From Takakia lepidozioides (Eukaryota > Streptophyta > Takakiopsida > Takakiales > Takakiaceae), in contig CM060731.1 in NCBI GenBank assembly GCA_030704615.1, forward strand, positions 42,222,001 to 42,286,000: a stretch of 64,000 nucleotides of DNA. The letters run 5' to 3'. Shown in pieces: positions 11,600 to 24,300 of the stretch. A program made the position numbers and the translations under genes. The notes under the pieces are model-generated. The model was not told where the DNA came from, ran no database searches, and saw only the letters and a program-made list of their open reading frames with translations. The stretch's first letter is position 1; each line of letters starts with the position of its first letter.

Positions 11600-13022
11600 A
11601 CAGACCAAGGTACTTCGACATTACCCACTCAATATCAAGATTTCAAGGATGTTTTCGAAAAAAAAAATGCAGACATGTTGCCAGAACATCGACCTTATGA
11701 TTGTGCAATTGAGTTACAAGAAGAAGCTCAACCACCATTCGGCCCGATCTACAATTTATCTCAGACGGAGCTGGCTGCTTTATGCGAATGCATTGATGGA
11801 AATTTGTCAAAGTATTTCATTCGACATTCGAAATCACCCGCGGGAGCACCTATCTTATTTGCGAAAAAGAATGACGGATCGTTACGCATGTGTGTGGACT
11901 ATCGTGGGCTTAATAAAGTCACTATAAAAAATCGTTATACGCTACCGCTGATTTCTGGACTCCTTGAACAACTTGGACGAGCAAATTTTTTCACAAAGAT
12001 CGACTTGAGATAAGCTTACAACCTTGTAAGAATAAAAGAATGAGACGAATGGAAGACTGTTTTTCGCACAAGGTATGGACATTCCGAATACAGTGTTATG
12101 CCTTTCGGTCTTACAAATACTCCAGTAATTTTTCAACACATGATGAATGACATCTTTCGAGAATTTTTAGATGACTTTGTAGTCATCTATTTGGACGACA
12201 TTTTGATATTTTCACAAAATGAAGAAGAACATGGTCGTCATGTACGCCTTGTCCTTGATAAATTGAGGGAAAAATGACTATATGTCAAGTTAGAAAAATG
12301 TCTTTCCACCAATCTGAAGTCGAATTTTTGGGCTACATTATTTCCGACAAATGAGTCTTTATGGATCAGAAGAAAATGCAAACCATCATCGAGTGGATTA
12401 AACCAACTTCGGTCCGAGATGTACAATGTTTTTTAGGATTTGCAAATTTCTATAGAATCTTTATCAATGACTACTTCAAAATTCACCATTGACACGACTC
12501 ACAGGGAATGACAAATTTGTATAGGACGAGAAAGCTGACCAAGCATTTGAAAGGCTGAAGCAGACATTTACAACGGCTCCAATATTGGTATATGCAGACC
12601 CATCTAAACCATTCTTTTTGGAAGCAGATGCATCAGACTTTGCACTTGGCGCGGTACTCTCTCAATACGGTACAGATGGCCGACTTCACCTTGTTAGTTT
12701 TCGTTCTCGCAAATTTTCCGCTGCGGAGATCAATTATGAAATCCATGACAAAGAACTTCTAGCAATTATCGATGCTTTTGAGGAGTGGCGTCAACTATTG
12801 GAGGGAGCTAAACATCAGGTCACTGTCTATACCGATCACAAAAACCTCGAGTATTTTATGAGTGCTCGTGTTTTGAATCGACGTCAAGCGAGATGGAGTA
12901 TGTCACTAGCAAGGTTTGATTTTGTTATTACCTACCGTCCCGAACATCTTCAAGGAAAACCAGATGCTCTTTCCCGACGATCGTATCTTGCGCCAAAAGA
13001 AGGGGATGCAACTTTTGACTAA
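11600..13022 (+). pseudogene. Reverse transcriptase and RNase H of the chromovirus
   Basis: The RT starts with [33 protein letters not shown] (about 11,855-11,950) and has [14 protein letters not shown] and the catalytic YLDDILIF (about 12,188-12,210). Stops occur after KIDLR (12,010) and in later parts. RNase H (12,585-13,022) shows [22 protein letters not shown] and [11 protein letters not shown], then the [15 protein letters not shown] linker. These would copy the RNA into DNA. Nonsense changes show the copy cannot do so itself. Confidence 0.9.
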
Positions 13023-13037
13023 CAGAAATCCATCATC

Positions 13038-14248
13038 TTGAAACCAGCAAATCTCCAATTGAATATGCTATCCATGTCCACCTATGACGATGCAGAGATC
13101 ATAAAAGAGATTCAGAAAGCACTAAAAAACGACCAATTTGCTACGACAGTACGAAGTCAACTAAATCGACCTCGAGACAATCCACATGTTACAAACGACT
13201 TCAAATTCAAATATGACTTACTTTATTTCAAGGGACTTCTCTATGTACCTCCAGGACCTACACGACTGCGAATTCTTCAAACATGTCATGATCTTCCGGC
13301 TGCAGGACATTTCGGCTTCAATAAAACAATGGAATTGATATCCAGGGACTATTGGTGGCCGCAGATGTGGAAACTCGTGAAATAATTTATAAAATCTTGC
13401 GACACATGTGCTAGAGCGAAGGGACCACGACATCGACCTTACGGCCTTCTTCAACCATTCCTCATTCCCAAGGGTCCATGGTCGTCCGTGTCTATGGACT
13501 TTATTACGGACCTTTCAAATTTCTAAGACCACCGATTCAATCTTTGTTATTGTAGATCGTTTTACGAAGATGACACATTTCATTCCATGTAATAAGACGG
13601 TTACCGGCGAGGAAACTGCAAGACTCTTCCGCAATAATATCTACCGCATTCATGGACTCCCGAAGGACATTGTATCTGATCGAGGACCACAGTTCATATC
13701 GAATTTATGGAGGGGATTATTTCACATATTGGATACTAAGATCAACTTCTCTACAGCTAATCCCACAGACTGATGGTCAAACCAAACGTGTAAACCAGAT
13801 TTTGGAACAGTATCTTCGCTGTACGATAAATTATCACCAAGATAATTGGACGGACCTTCTATCATTGGCTGAGTTTGCCTACAACAACACTATACATTCT
13901 TCGACGAAGCAAATTCCATTTTTCTCCAATTATGGTCATCATCCTCGAGCAAACCCTTTCCACATTAAGACTGTTGGAAGCCCTGCTGCAGAAAACCTTG
14001 CTACTCATCTTGCTACGATTCACAATGAGCTTACATTCCACCTCGCAGAAGCTCAAAAACAATCCAAGGAGTATGCAGATCAACATCGTCAACTCCAACC
14101 CCATTTCAAGGTCGGAGATCGTGTGTTGCTTCTTCGACGGGACATACAAATCTCACGTCCATCAAGGAAGTTGGATTATCAACGCCTGGGACCATTCAAA
14201 ATTATTCGACAAATAAATCCGGTCAGTTTTCGGCTTGAACTCCCATAA
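13038..14248 (+). pseudogene. Integrase of the chromovirus
   Basis: The H2C2 zinc-binding part is at about 13,290-13,420 (CHDLPAAGHFGFNKT, then SCDTCARAKG). The catalytic core follows in pieces (DRFTKMTHFIP, GLPKDIVSDRGPQF, then LAEFAYNNTIHSST). The GPY/F-like end has QRLGPFKIIRQINPVSFRLELP. There are a stop at about 13,383 and a frame change at about 13,770 in the core. Integrase inserts the cDNA. Confidence 0.88.
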
Positions 14249-14251
14249 AGT

Positions 14252-14551
14252 ATGCGCATCCATCCAGTCTTTCATGTTTCATTATTGGAGTTGTATCATC
14301 CATCGAATATTCCAGGGAGAGTCTCTGTACCACCTCCACCAATCGAAGTCAATCAGGAAATTGAGTATGAAGTCGACGAAGTCCTAGACTCTCGCATCAA
14401 GTATAAACGTCTTGAGTATTTCGTACATTGGAAAGACTACGACATCAGCGAACGAACGTGGGAACCTTCATCCAACCTCGCCAATGCATCTGACAAAGTC
14501 CAAGAGTTTCATCAACGATATCCAGCTAAGCCCCGAGCTACACGTCAATAA
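14252..14551 (+). pseudogene. Integrase C-terminal chromodomain of the chromovirus
   Basis: After IHPVFHVSLLELYHP the frame contains EYEVDEVLDSRIKYKRLEYFVHWKDYDISERTWEPSSNL split over about 60 residues, a chromodomain with the W-x-W-like aromatic cage residues (Y, W, W). Chromodomains steer integration to marked chromatin. It is separated from the upstream integrase frame by a stop (TAA at about 14,246). Confidence 0.88.
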
Positions 14552-15152
14552 GACGTCACAACGATGATGTCAGTCAAGTTAGCTTCAAGGTGAAGACTTC
14601 ACATTCAATGTACCTGATACACGTTAAGGAGGGAGGAGCACCACACATCAGTATATATAGCTACACTTTCAACACTCTTGCATCTAGTATTGGCAACATG
14701 AAGTCAAAGGAACCAGATACAAGGAGTTGTCGCTTACCCAACTACCAGATCAGCCGTTCCGACTCTCACGACCTTCAACATCACGCAGACGCTCTCGAGA
14801 CGATGGGCCATCAATGCGACGAGTACTTCCTCGTTTGGACCCTGTACGACGGCAAGTGGAGCCTACTTGAAGTCTGATAATTCTATTGGAGATGGAGGCT
14901 TCGGACCCAGAGGGCAACGAAATCATGTTTGAAGGCAACTTCGAAAATCAGAATGCTCAAAGCACTGCGTGATCCCAAGTTCAAGGTGTTGGACACTATC
15001 GATGGTTGCAGGGACCTATAAATCATTTGAGTCAAGAACGAAAGCCGAATACTTGACAAGTACCATTCGCCGGATTTTGGATTGTCTCCAACTCTAAGCA
15101 AGTCCAAGATTTTACCACTCCTCGAGGAACTCGGCGCTAGAGGAGAAGGTGA
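14552..15152 (+). other. Extra region between chromodomain and 3' LTR
   Basis: About 600 bp separate the end of pol from the 3' LTR. The last 14 bases before the LTR (near 15,139-15,152, AGAGGAGAAGGTGA) are the likely polypurine tract. The rest holds two broken frames with no domain I recognise, one on plus near 14,590-14,877 and one near 14,893-15,000 (MEASDPEGNEIMFEGN-like). It may be untranslated region or captured sequence. Confidence 0.45.
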
Positions 15153-15713
15153 TGTCACGGACATAGCCCAAATGAACTTATCAGGAGTAAATACCAGAAG
15201 TTATCAAGTTACCATGTTACCGGAAGTTATCATGACTTACCATGATTTACCATGATCTACCATGATTTACCATTAGTTACCAAGTTATCGAAAGTTTACC
15301 AAATTACCAAGAGTAACTTGAGAAAGAAACCTTTGTTTAATCTTGGAAACTTCTCCTTCAAGAAACCTCTATAGGGGAAGCTTCTTATGGAACTTCTTAG
15401 TAGCCAGTATATATAGAAGGCGAGACTGGACACTCTTCAGTCTCGCCGACACAAGTTCAAACTACTCTTGTTCCCAGTCCCAGTACTTCAGTCCAGCTTC
15501 CAGTACTCTAGTCCAGTTTCCAGTATCTGGTACCTCAGTCCAGTTTCCAGCATTCCAGTATTCGAGTCGAGTTCCAGTATCTTGTACTATTGTCCATTGT
15601 TATAAAGATCATCTTGATTCATGTTTATCCACCATGCATTCGGCCACGCCGACCTTGACTTCTTGTCTAGTCGGATCTCTTGTTTGTATTCAGTCATGTT
15701 CTCGTCCTTAACA
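15153..15713 (+). repeat. 3' LTR of the 9.4-15.7 kb chromovirus
   Basis: The LTR begins TGTCACGGACATAGCCC and ends TCCTTAACA. It matches the 5' LTR but is about 60 bp shorter because of internal deletions (around 15,320 and 15,672). The target duplication GTCGG follows. Confidence 0.9.
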
Positions 15714-16740
15714 GTCGGCCAAATCCTCCATGGGTCATGACACAGGGTCAAGAACAATGTGGTGAGGGCTACTCTTCTTCGACCTATTTCAGCCTGTTTT
15801 GCCCTCTCATCAAGCTCGGCCCTGAATTTGCAGCACGGAGCAGAGCTGACATGAGTTTATTAAAGATCCAGCTTCACAATGGTGGGACGACCGCAATTGA
15901 AAGGTGTGGCTTTTTCTTAATGTACGATGTGAAGAAGTTTGTTCATCCAACAAATGTGGGCTCTTGGCTCATTTTAATTCCACGATTTGGTATTCTTCAT
16001 GATATTTATAAGGTTCTTGGGAGAGTCAGCTTGGTCTTAGCAGACCGGGTTTCAATCTCTGCTCGATCAGCTGCACCGTGGTGGTTCTCACAGACCATCC
16101 GACATTACCTGATTATAGACACAAGCAGCGCACACAAGAGGTCATTTTGGATTGATGGTCCGTCAAATCCTCCATGGGTCATGACACAAGGTCAAGGACA
16201 ATCTGGTCAGGGCATCTTCTTCTTGGACCTATTTTAGCCTATTTTGCCCTCTCATCAGACTCGGCCCTAAATTTGCAGCACGGAGCGGAGCCAACATGAG
16301 TTCTTTAAAGATCTTTCACGATGGTGGGACAACCGCAATCACAAGGTGTGGCTTTTTCTTAATGTACAATGTGAAGAAGTTTGTCCTTCCAGCAAATGAC
16401 GGCTCTTGGCTCCTGTTAGTACCATGATTTCATATTCTTCCTGATGTTTACAAGGTTATTGAGAGAGTCAACTTGGTCTTAGCAGGCCGTGTTTCAATCT
16501 CTGCAAGATCTCTGCCCGCTCAGCTGCACCGTGGTGGTTCTCACAGACCATCCGACATTACCTGACTACAGACACTAGCAATACACATAAGAGGTCATCT
16601 TGGGTTCATGGTCAGTCAAATCCCCCATGGGTCATGACACAAGGTTGAGGACAATGTGGTGAGGGCACCTTCTTCGTCGACCTATTTCAGCTTGTTTTGC
16701 CCTCTCATCAGATTCAACCTTGAATTTGCATATTGAATTT
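15714..16740 (+). repeat. ~450-bp tandem repeat array
   Basis: Units begin AAATCCTCCATGGGTCATGACAC at 15,721, 16,165 and 16,618 (spacings 444 and 453). They share CAGCACGGAGC, AAAGATC, AAGGTGTGGCTTTTTCTTA and GTGAAGAAGTTTGT. The third unit stops near 16,740. Part of a unit lies left of the chromovirus (9,252-9,357), so the array originally held more than 2.5 units. No coding frame is conserved between units. Confidence 0.85.
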
Positions 16741-17550
16741 TGTAAGTTAGCTCGTTGGGTGGATCTGTGGTGGTTTGGAGTAACTTTAACAAGTTACTGC
16801 CGATGTGGCAGCAGGAGACCCAAAAACAGATAACAGAGATGAAGAGAAGCTTTGGCCATCCTTTCTCTCCCTGTCTTTGACAGAGGCCTTCAGCTTTGAG
16901 GACAAGAAGTGTCTGGCCGCTTACCTGCATTTTCCCTTCGGGCGACCTTTGATATATTTGGACGTTGTTTGCGCATTTTGTCTATGGGGCCTTTCGCCCT
17001 CTGCGGATTGTATTCTCTTTCTCTCTTTCTTGCTTAGGACCTTCAACACTATTTTAACTAATTCCGGACTTTTAGCTTAAATCCGGACCAAACTTAATAT
17101 ATTACTGAATTAAAATTAACTAAAATATTAATAATATTATGGTACAATAATGTGTGATTGAACTTTGTGAAATTACAAGCGATGTCATAGTTGCTTGAAA
17201 ATGTGTCATGTAAGAGGTCCAATTGACATTGAAGTGCTTATGGAGTTGTAGTACTCAACAATTCATTGAACGTCCACTGGGAAGTCGAATGATGTCATAA
17301 TATTATATTATGTAATCACGATAAACAAATGTGTGGCAATCGAACATAAGAAAGACTCCTACACTACCATACTCGATAGATTTATTAATTGAATCTTCAT
17401 GTCAAGCACAATGTTTAGAGACGCCATTGGAATGATGTTTTGGATACAAGGGCAGTAAAATAATAAAATAGCATTGAGCATTAGGAAGAGGTACCAGGGT
17501 AGTTACACAATAAGGTTTGGGGTGTAACTAGAGAGAAGTCCAATAAGGTG
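16741..17550. other. No recognisable gene
   Basis: This stretch holds one short plus frame (16,805-17,080) of low-complexity leucine- and phenylalanine-rich sequence, then AT-rich DNA. I saw no domain, splice pattern or element terminus. Confidence 0.5.
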
Positions 17551-19430
17551 AGATGAGAACGGTAAGGGTACTTAGGGTTTAGGGTTTGGATTTAGGGTAC
17601 AAAGGGATGTCAAACAAATATGAAAGACTCGCACTCGCTAAAATTAATAAATATAAGGGTAATTTAGTATCCCTCTAATCATTCTATGGTACTTTATCCA
17701 AGAAAAGAAAATATTAAAAGAGCACGAAACATTGAAAAGAGGCAACGTAGTAGTACAATAAGGTTTTGGAGTGTACTAAGTAGAGTAGTACACTAAGGTT
17801 TTTGGTCTATGGTAAGGGTAATGGTTTAGGGTAAGGGTAAGGGGATTCAATGTAAAGGGACCGGTAAGGGTTTAGGGGTAATGGTAAATGAAAGGGTAAG
17901 GGTTTAGAGTAGGGGTTTTTAGTAAGTTTGGTTTAAGGTTATACAAAATTTGGACAATTTACTGAAATGAAAGACTCGCAATCACTAGAACTTGGTGTAT
18001 GTTAGTAGAATAAAAATGGAGAATGAAAATGGAGAAACAAATATTATGGAAGAGTCATTGAGACGGACAAGTATTTAAATTGAAGACTCGTCCTTGGAAC
18101 TTGGTATTATTAAGATACATAGAAAGCAAACTATGCAAAGGTACTAAGTGCATATCAATCCAAAACAAAAGAAAAAAGTAGTGCAAAAATGAAGGGAGTC
18201 TAAGACATTTGGATAACCATAATGGTTATTATGGGTATGGTATAGATACTTCAAATTTCCCATTTGTGAACTTGGGAAGCGTAAGGGTTTGGAGGTAATG
18301 GCTTGAGGGCAAAGGTATAGGGTTTACGGTGAGGGTTCAAAGCAAAGGTATACGGTTTGGTTTTTAGGTACAAATACTCAAACAAACATGGAACACTCGA
18401 ACTCACTAGAACTTAGTGTGTGGTAGTAGGGTACAAAATAATAATTTGGATAATGAAGACATTTGGATAACCATAATGGTTAATATGGTTATGGTTAATA
18501 TGGTATGGATAGTTCAATGTTCTCATTTGTAAAGGAAGGGTAAGGATTTAGGGGTAAAGGCTTAAGAGTAAACGATGACGGTTTCAGGGTAAGGGTTTAG
18601 GGTAGGGGTTTTGGGTTTGGGTTTAAGGTAGAAATGGACAAATAAATATGGAAGACTTGACTCGCTATAACTTAGTATTGTTAGTAACGTAGAAAACAAA
18701 ACAAAATGAAGAAAATAAATATTTTGGAAATCTAGTCATTGCATCAGACAAGTATTTACATTAGAGATTCGTCCTTGGAACCTAGTATTAAGATACACAA
18801 AAAGCAAACTATAAAAAAGGTAAGTGCATGTGTCAATCCAAAAGAAAGAAAAAAGTGGTCCAAAAGTGAAGGGAGAAGACATTGGACTAATCATAATGGT
18901 TATGGTTATGGATACCAATAGATGCATATGGATACTTCATTCTCATTTGTAAAGGGAAGGGTAAGGGTAAGGGTAAGGGTCTAGGGCTTGGGTTTAGGGT
19001 TTGGATTTTAGGCACAAACGAAGAAATACGGAAGAAATACGGAAGACTCGCAATCGCTTCTGTGTATTAGTAGATAATATGGTATGGATACTTCCTTCCC
19101 ATTTGTAAAGGGAAGGGTAAGGGTTTAAAAGGCTTAAGTTTTAGGGTAAGGGGTTAGGGTTTGGGTTTAAGGCACAAACAGACAAACCAATATGGAAGAC
19201 TTGCAATCGCTACTTTGTAATAGTAGGGTAGAGAATAAAATATAAATGGAGAAACTAATGTTATGTAGGACTCATTGTAATGGATGTCAAGTCTTTAATG
19301 AAGGACTCGTCCTTGGAACCGGGTATTAAGATACATAGAAAGCAAAGTAAAAGAAAATTTAGGGAAGAAGTGTTGCATGTCAATCCAAAATCGGAAATAG
19401 CAAAAAAATATCTGAAAGTTCACCCTATGA
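17550..19430 (+). repeat. Telomere-like (TTTAGGG) repeats within larger repeat units
   Basis: GGGTAAGGGTTTAGGG-type blocks occur at about 17,560-17,600, 17,810-17,940, 18,285-18,370, 18,540-18,620, 18,958-19,010 and 19,105-19,165. They are separated by a conserved spacer: CGTCCTTGGAAC at 18,089, 18,770 and 19,308, then AAGATACA-AGAAAGCAAA, CAATCCAAAA and AGACATT(t)GGA. The spacing is uneven (681 and 538 bp). The TTTAGGG core is the plant telomere sequence. Here it is degenerate and interstitial. Confidence 0.8.
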
Positions 19431-20079
19431 GATATGCGAATAAACGGTGAGCCCATGGCAAAAATTGGAATAGAACATCAGACAGGATATTAAAAAGTCG
19501 GAGCCCCTAAAAACAAATATGAGAAATAAAATGATTCAATGAATTGTTGTTGTATAACGAGCTCTTAGTGTATATGGGAAAAAATGGGAAGACTCCATGA
19601 GAGAGGAAAGAAAATCAGGGCCAAAGATTAAATTGACTGTATGAAAACCTTCGAGATTAAACATAAAGAGTAGCAAACTTAGAAGTATGGCCAGAGTGAT
19701 TGGCTAAAGGTCCTCTAAGAAGAAGACTGCAGTAATAGACTTGGTTATTGAGAGAAGCACTGAGATTGGCCGTAATTATTGAGGAAAGAAAAAACTTAGA
19801 CAAAGTTGAAAGTCTAATTGTGGTGCTACCAACATATTTTAATTTTGTGAACTGAATGTTTTCCAACCTAGACTCCCCCACACGCTCTATTTTTTTCGTG
19901 AAGGGCAGATACAGCAAGCTAGAGTCCACGACACCCGTCCAAGATCGCGAAGGTCCACTGGACATTCGAGGTTGAGTGTGACAGCAGATATGTTGACAGA
20001 GGAGCATTGAAAACGAAACAATAGGGCCATGAACTCAAAAGTTTTTGTTTTTACTTAAATGGAAGTACCAAAATTAACC
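19431..20079. other. No recognisable gene downstream of the DUF7869 fragment
   Basis: A minus frame (19,657-20,007) encodes about 116 residues without a motif I recognise. It may be the 3' flank of the DUF7869 gene that ends at 20,080. No element terminus is visible. Confidence 0.4.
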
Positions 20080-21372
20080 TCAGGTAAGTCCTCCGACAGT
20101 GACTCTTTCGCAAGACTCACTTTCAGGTTGAAGATTGGCCTCCTCTAAATTCGCGCGTGCCTTGACTGCCTCCGCAGCGGTAATTTTCTTGGTGCTACTC
20201 CTTGACGTATTCTTCCTTGGAGGCATTGTCCACACGACGGAGTTCACGTGGATCCATTGAGCAGGATCTCGTTGGTTGTACTCCCAGAGTTTTGACCAAC
20301 CGTCCCTGTACCTCTCCAAGTCTGTAGGGTTACCTACTTTTCTGGGTCTCCACCACTCTACCCTGACCTTCTTAAAATTACGATCCTCCCTATCACGGAT
20401 GACATCAGATATTGCCATCCCCATCCAGACCGGACACGACACTGGGTCATGAGGGCGAACCAGCACAAAAAACCCTTTCTCAATATCCTTGAAAGGATTC
20501 AAAGGTATTCTCGAACGCTCACACCTAGGGCCACAGTAAGGTTCTGGAATGTCATTCTCTTCCGACAAATTTTCCTCTATCCGTGGCTGGATTCCATCTC
20601 TCCGATGGTTCTGTGACCACCTCGTTTCCGGCCAGAAACCCTCAAAAAGGTCAATCTTGTCGGAAGCCACCAGTATTGGTTTATCCAGTTCCGCGAGAAT
20701 TTTCTCCCAGTATTGATCATATTGTTCCATTACAGATCTGTAATGTTCATCGAGTAACATGCCTTTTTTCCAAAAATCCCTATATTTTTTTATTCCATTT
20801 TTTATGAAAGACTGTTTCTCAGAAGAGTCGTCTTTGGTTCCCCATATAGGAGTTCGTCGAACGGCATTTAGGTCTCCTTCGGGGAGCTTGGGAGTCCCAT
20901 CTGGATTCGACTTCCACATCTTGACGCTAGTGTTGGTTGGAAGCCAATCTGAATCGGTGGCAGACTTCTTGTACTTCATTACCGGCCACCCCGCCGCATC
21001 TACAAAAAACCGGAATACATGCATCTCGGAAGTTTCGATCAACTCTTCCTTTCCATCTAGAATAAAGCCTTTGACAAACTTCTTAAAGTCGGGTACCTCC
21101 GGAATAAGTTATGGAATAAACTGCAAATCTTGCGAGATCATGAATGATCTCATCAAATCCGGAAGAATGTAGGTGCTCCGTTCCTTTAACTTCTTCGATA
21201 GGTAGAAACCGTTAATATCCTCATGAGTATGGCCGACCATGAGAAACCCAGCTGGATCTCCTCAAAAACACCTTTGGCAGTAAGGAGGGAAATGAATGCA
21301 AACATCCATCTATTCTTGTTATCATTCGCAGAGTTGTCCATCTGTAGATAGAGTCGTCTCAGAAGGCGGCGG
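20080..21372 (-). pseudogene. DUF7869-type gene, C-terminal half
   Basis: On the minus strand the frame reads LYLQMDNSANDNKNR (about 21,340-21,300), LLTAKGVFEEIQ, then after a one-base frameshift GFLMVGHTHEDINGFY (about 21,250-21,205), a TAA at about 21,110, and a long open frame to 20,080. The D-N-x-NKNR and GHTHED-I motifs are hallmarks of the DUF7869 family, found in large, probably transposon-derived eukaryotic genes. The tail has KGFFVLVRPHDPVSCPVWMGMAISDV and VRVEWWRP, a tudor/BAH-like fold by guess, and a basic end. The 5' edge at 21,373 is the end of a large LTR. The missing N-terminal half lies at 27.9-29.97 kb on the other strand. Confidence 0.75.
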
Positions 21373-24300
21373 TGACGAGTCTTGAGCGCGTGCGGTCAAG
21401 GTGACGGCATAGTAGTCTAGGGGGCCGAGGTAAGTTGCGGTGTAGGTTGGGCTCACTGAACCGCCTACCCGACTGCGGTTAGTGCAGGGGGTCCGTGGTC
21501 GTACATGGTGGCTATGATCACTATCTAAGTCCTACCGGCAAAGAGAAATCACGTACTCCTCTTCACAGGGCGAGTTTGCGTTTCTAAGTCCTACGGTATC
21601 ATCTAAGCTACTCAGTAATTGCCTTCCAAGTCTTTGTGTTTTATTGTCTAATTCCTACCGCCTAGGCCCCGAGCCGCCTATAGCCGGGACATGTTTTAAT
21701 CCCTTCACAAGGCACCTACCAAACCTAGGGAGGAGAGGGAAAACCGTCCTCTCCCACTGCCCCTCCTTCGCCGAGGGCTTGAGTTCAAGTCACCTCTCAA
21801 GGGAAGGGCCAACGCTTCCTACCCAATTGCCTAAATACTTTGTTTTAGCAACGGAGTGGCCAAAATGCCTATCATCATCCAAATAGGTTCACTCAATTCA
21901 ATAAGGTGGTTCTAAGCCCCTCAACTCAACAAATTCAATCAGTTTAATCAACACCCTGCAGGCTATAACGAGCACCACATTCATATATCCTAATTAAGCA
22001 GTTTCGCAAATGAGAAATGCTGGAAAATAAAAGAAATTAAGAAAATCAGGAAAAATACCTCCTCTATGGGAAATCATGTGGGGAATCCAAAGATACCCTT
22101 GGTGCATAAAGATGCCCTTGGGAACCCAATGAGAACCGGGGAACACCCGGGAACCGTTCCCTGCCGTAGGGAACTGCTGCGGCCCTATCGGATGAATGAA
22201 TCTCGCTGAGCCTGCAACTACATTCATTAGTCCAAAACATGCATGCGTAAATAATAAAATAATCACTGGTGGGTCCAAGCCAGATTTCACCCCCTTACAT
22301 TATTTTAAGGCGCTGGTGCGCTTTCCCTCCGTGGAAAAAATCATCCTCTACCTTGGGCTCTGACACAAAGGCTTGCTGTAGCCGAGTTTTTAGGACAGAG
22401 TACTTTCACTCCTCCCTTGTCTCTCGAGGTCTCCGCCTCTAGCTCACTGCCCTCAGACCCGTTTGGCTCCCTCTTGGAGTCCTAAGAACGCTCCCCTCCA
22501 AGGCTACGTCATCCCAAAATCCTAGATTTTATCTACCACTGGCGCCTTAGATAATGGCTCCTAACCCTTAGAGGGGTATAAATTGAATCTAATAGCTAAA
22601 GGTAAGAATACCCCCATTTAAGGGAATTTGCAGACGCATTGTCCGCTGGGTAAAACGCCCCCGCCACGTGGCGGGGCGCAGATCCGCGCGTAGCGGTCCA
22701 AACCGCAAACCGCTGCGGTTAACGCCAGCGTCCGCTGGTCCGTCTCAACTTTTGATTATCCAGCGGGTAAAGACCCGCGCCTTGCTCGCACGCTTTAGGG
22801 CCTCACGCCTGAGCCACGAGGCTAATGTACTTGATCTCAGTACGACTTAAGGTCGGCGCTGGGGCCTCGCGCCCGTACCTCGTGGCTGGGCCACGGCTGC
22901 CTCCACGCTTAAGTAATCGAGTCCTTACTCTCTAGGCGCAGCACCCGGGCTCTTCCCGGGCTGATCGCGACGTTGGGGCAGCTGCTGTCAAGCGAAATCA
23001 GCCCGCCCAAACCCCAAACAAAAATACAAACCACACCCTCCCCTAGGCCTCCATGGCTTGCTAGTTGGGGGGGGGGGGGGGGTTTAGCACATAGAGGCCC
23101 TATAATGGCCTTATATCATAGATCCAGCCTACTGGCCTGCTTTGCCAGAGCTGGCTATTTTTTCAAATTAGTAATCAAATACAAAGATTCCTTCTTCCAA
23201 CACTTCAAATACAAGCCTCTATTGGTTCCCTTACCAATAAACTATGGGGGTCTTCCCCTTGTCACTTCTAGACATGAAATAATGGGACTCCACAATGCAC
23301 TCTCCTCTTTTGAAGAGGCTAAATCAAATTTTCAACTTCAAGTTTTGCTTGGAAAATAAATGAATCACATACACAAATGGTGAAATGGTAAGATGGGATC
23401 AACCTTTCTATGTGAGAGTGCTTGGGATGCTCTATCGACTCAAGTGATGGTACTCTATGCGGCCTTCACTTGGGCTCTCGTCCATAAGTCCATACCAGCC
23501 CCTCCTACTCGTCCTCAAGTCACTTTCCTCCACATGAACTTGCCCTCTTCCTTCACAAGTGAAAATGGCTCAAAGGCCCAAAAGCTAGGCCACTTGCCTT
23601 AGCTTACAAGAATCCTACCTAACTAGGGAGCTTCAAGCTCCACTCCCTAGGATCTAGCCCCTCCTCAAGCCAAAAACTAGCAAGCACTACAACAACAAAC
23701 AAGATGAAACTAAGCAAATAAGCTAGATGAAGAATAAGAGAGCCTTGCCTCCTCTTTTATACTGTTGTTGTGCCTATTAGTTTAAGGAAAAATATTGATT
23801 AAACTATTATTTCCTAGAAGGATCTATAATATACTATTCCATATGGATGAAAAGTCTTAGAGGCAAATGAAAGCTGTCTTTTTATCCATCCAGTTGGATG
23901 ACCAGTTGGCGCGAGTTTCCATTTCATCCATCCAGCTCCTCAAGGCGAATTCCTGGATTTTTCATCCATCCAAGAAGTAGAAATGCAAATAATAGGCCTT
24001 GTGAGTGCCATTGACTCAATAATTTGGCCCCGCTGCTAATCAGCTCCATAAATCACCAAACTTGGTGACAAACTACAATTATATACCTCGTATCAGCCTG
24101 TAACTTCTCAGCTTCATCGGTTGTAAAAAGTTGTGCCTCGCCATTTGTCGTATTTTTGCTACACACATATTTTGTGGTATATTTGGAAATCAAATCCCTG
24201 GTGATGGCTCTGGGGTCTTTGACCCTGCCACTGAGTCATAGGTTGTCCGGAGTCCCCTCCAGTTGTCCCGCACCGCTAACAAGTCCACGCTTTGCCGTTT

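Larger units (their letters stand above)
9358..15713 (+). mobile_element. Complete but inactive Ty3/gypsy chromovirus
   Basis: The element has two LTRs (9,358-9,980 and 15,153-15,713) that both start TGTCACGGACATAGCCC and end ACA, and a 5-bp target duplication GTCGG at 9,353-9,357 and 15,714-15,718. Between them lie gag, protease, reverse transcriptase, RNase H, integrase and a chromodomain, in the order typical of chromoviruses. Several stops and frameshifts break gag and pol. The two LTRs differ by a scatter of substitutions and by deletions in the right copy. It was inserted into a tandem repeat array. Confidence 0.92.

Noticed and set aside
16805-17080. A small membrane protein gene
   Set aside because: The frame is hydrophobic but lies in the tail of a repeat region, with no splice or promoter signals and no similarity I know.
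23066-23083. The 18-base G run as a functional G-quadruplex
   Set aside because: The matching LTR copy has only a short C run there, and long single-base runs are error-prone. No other G-tracts are arranged around it.
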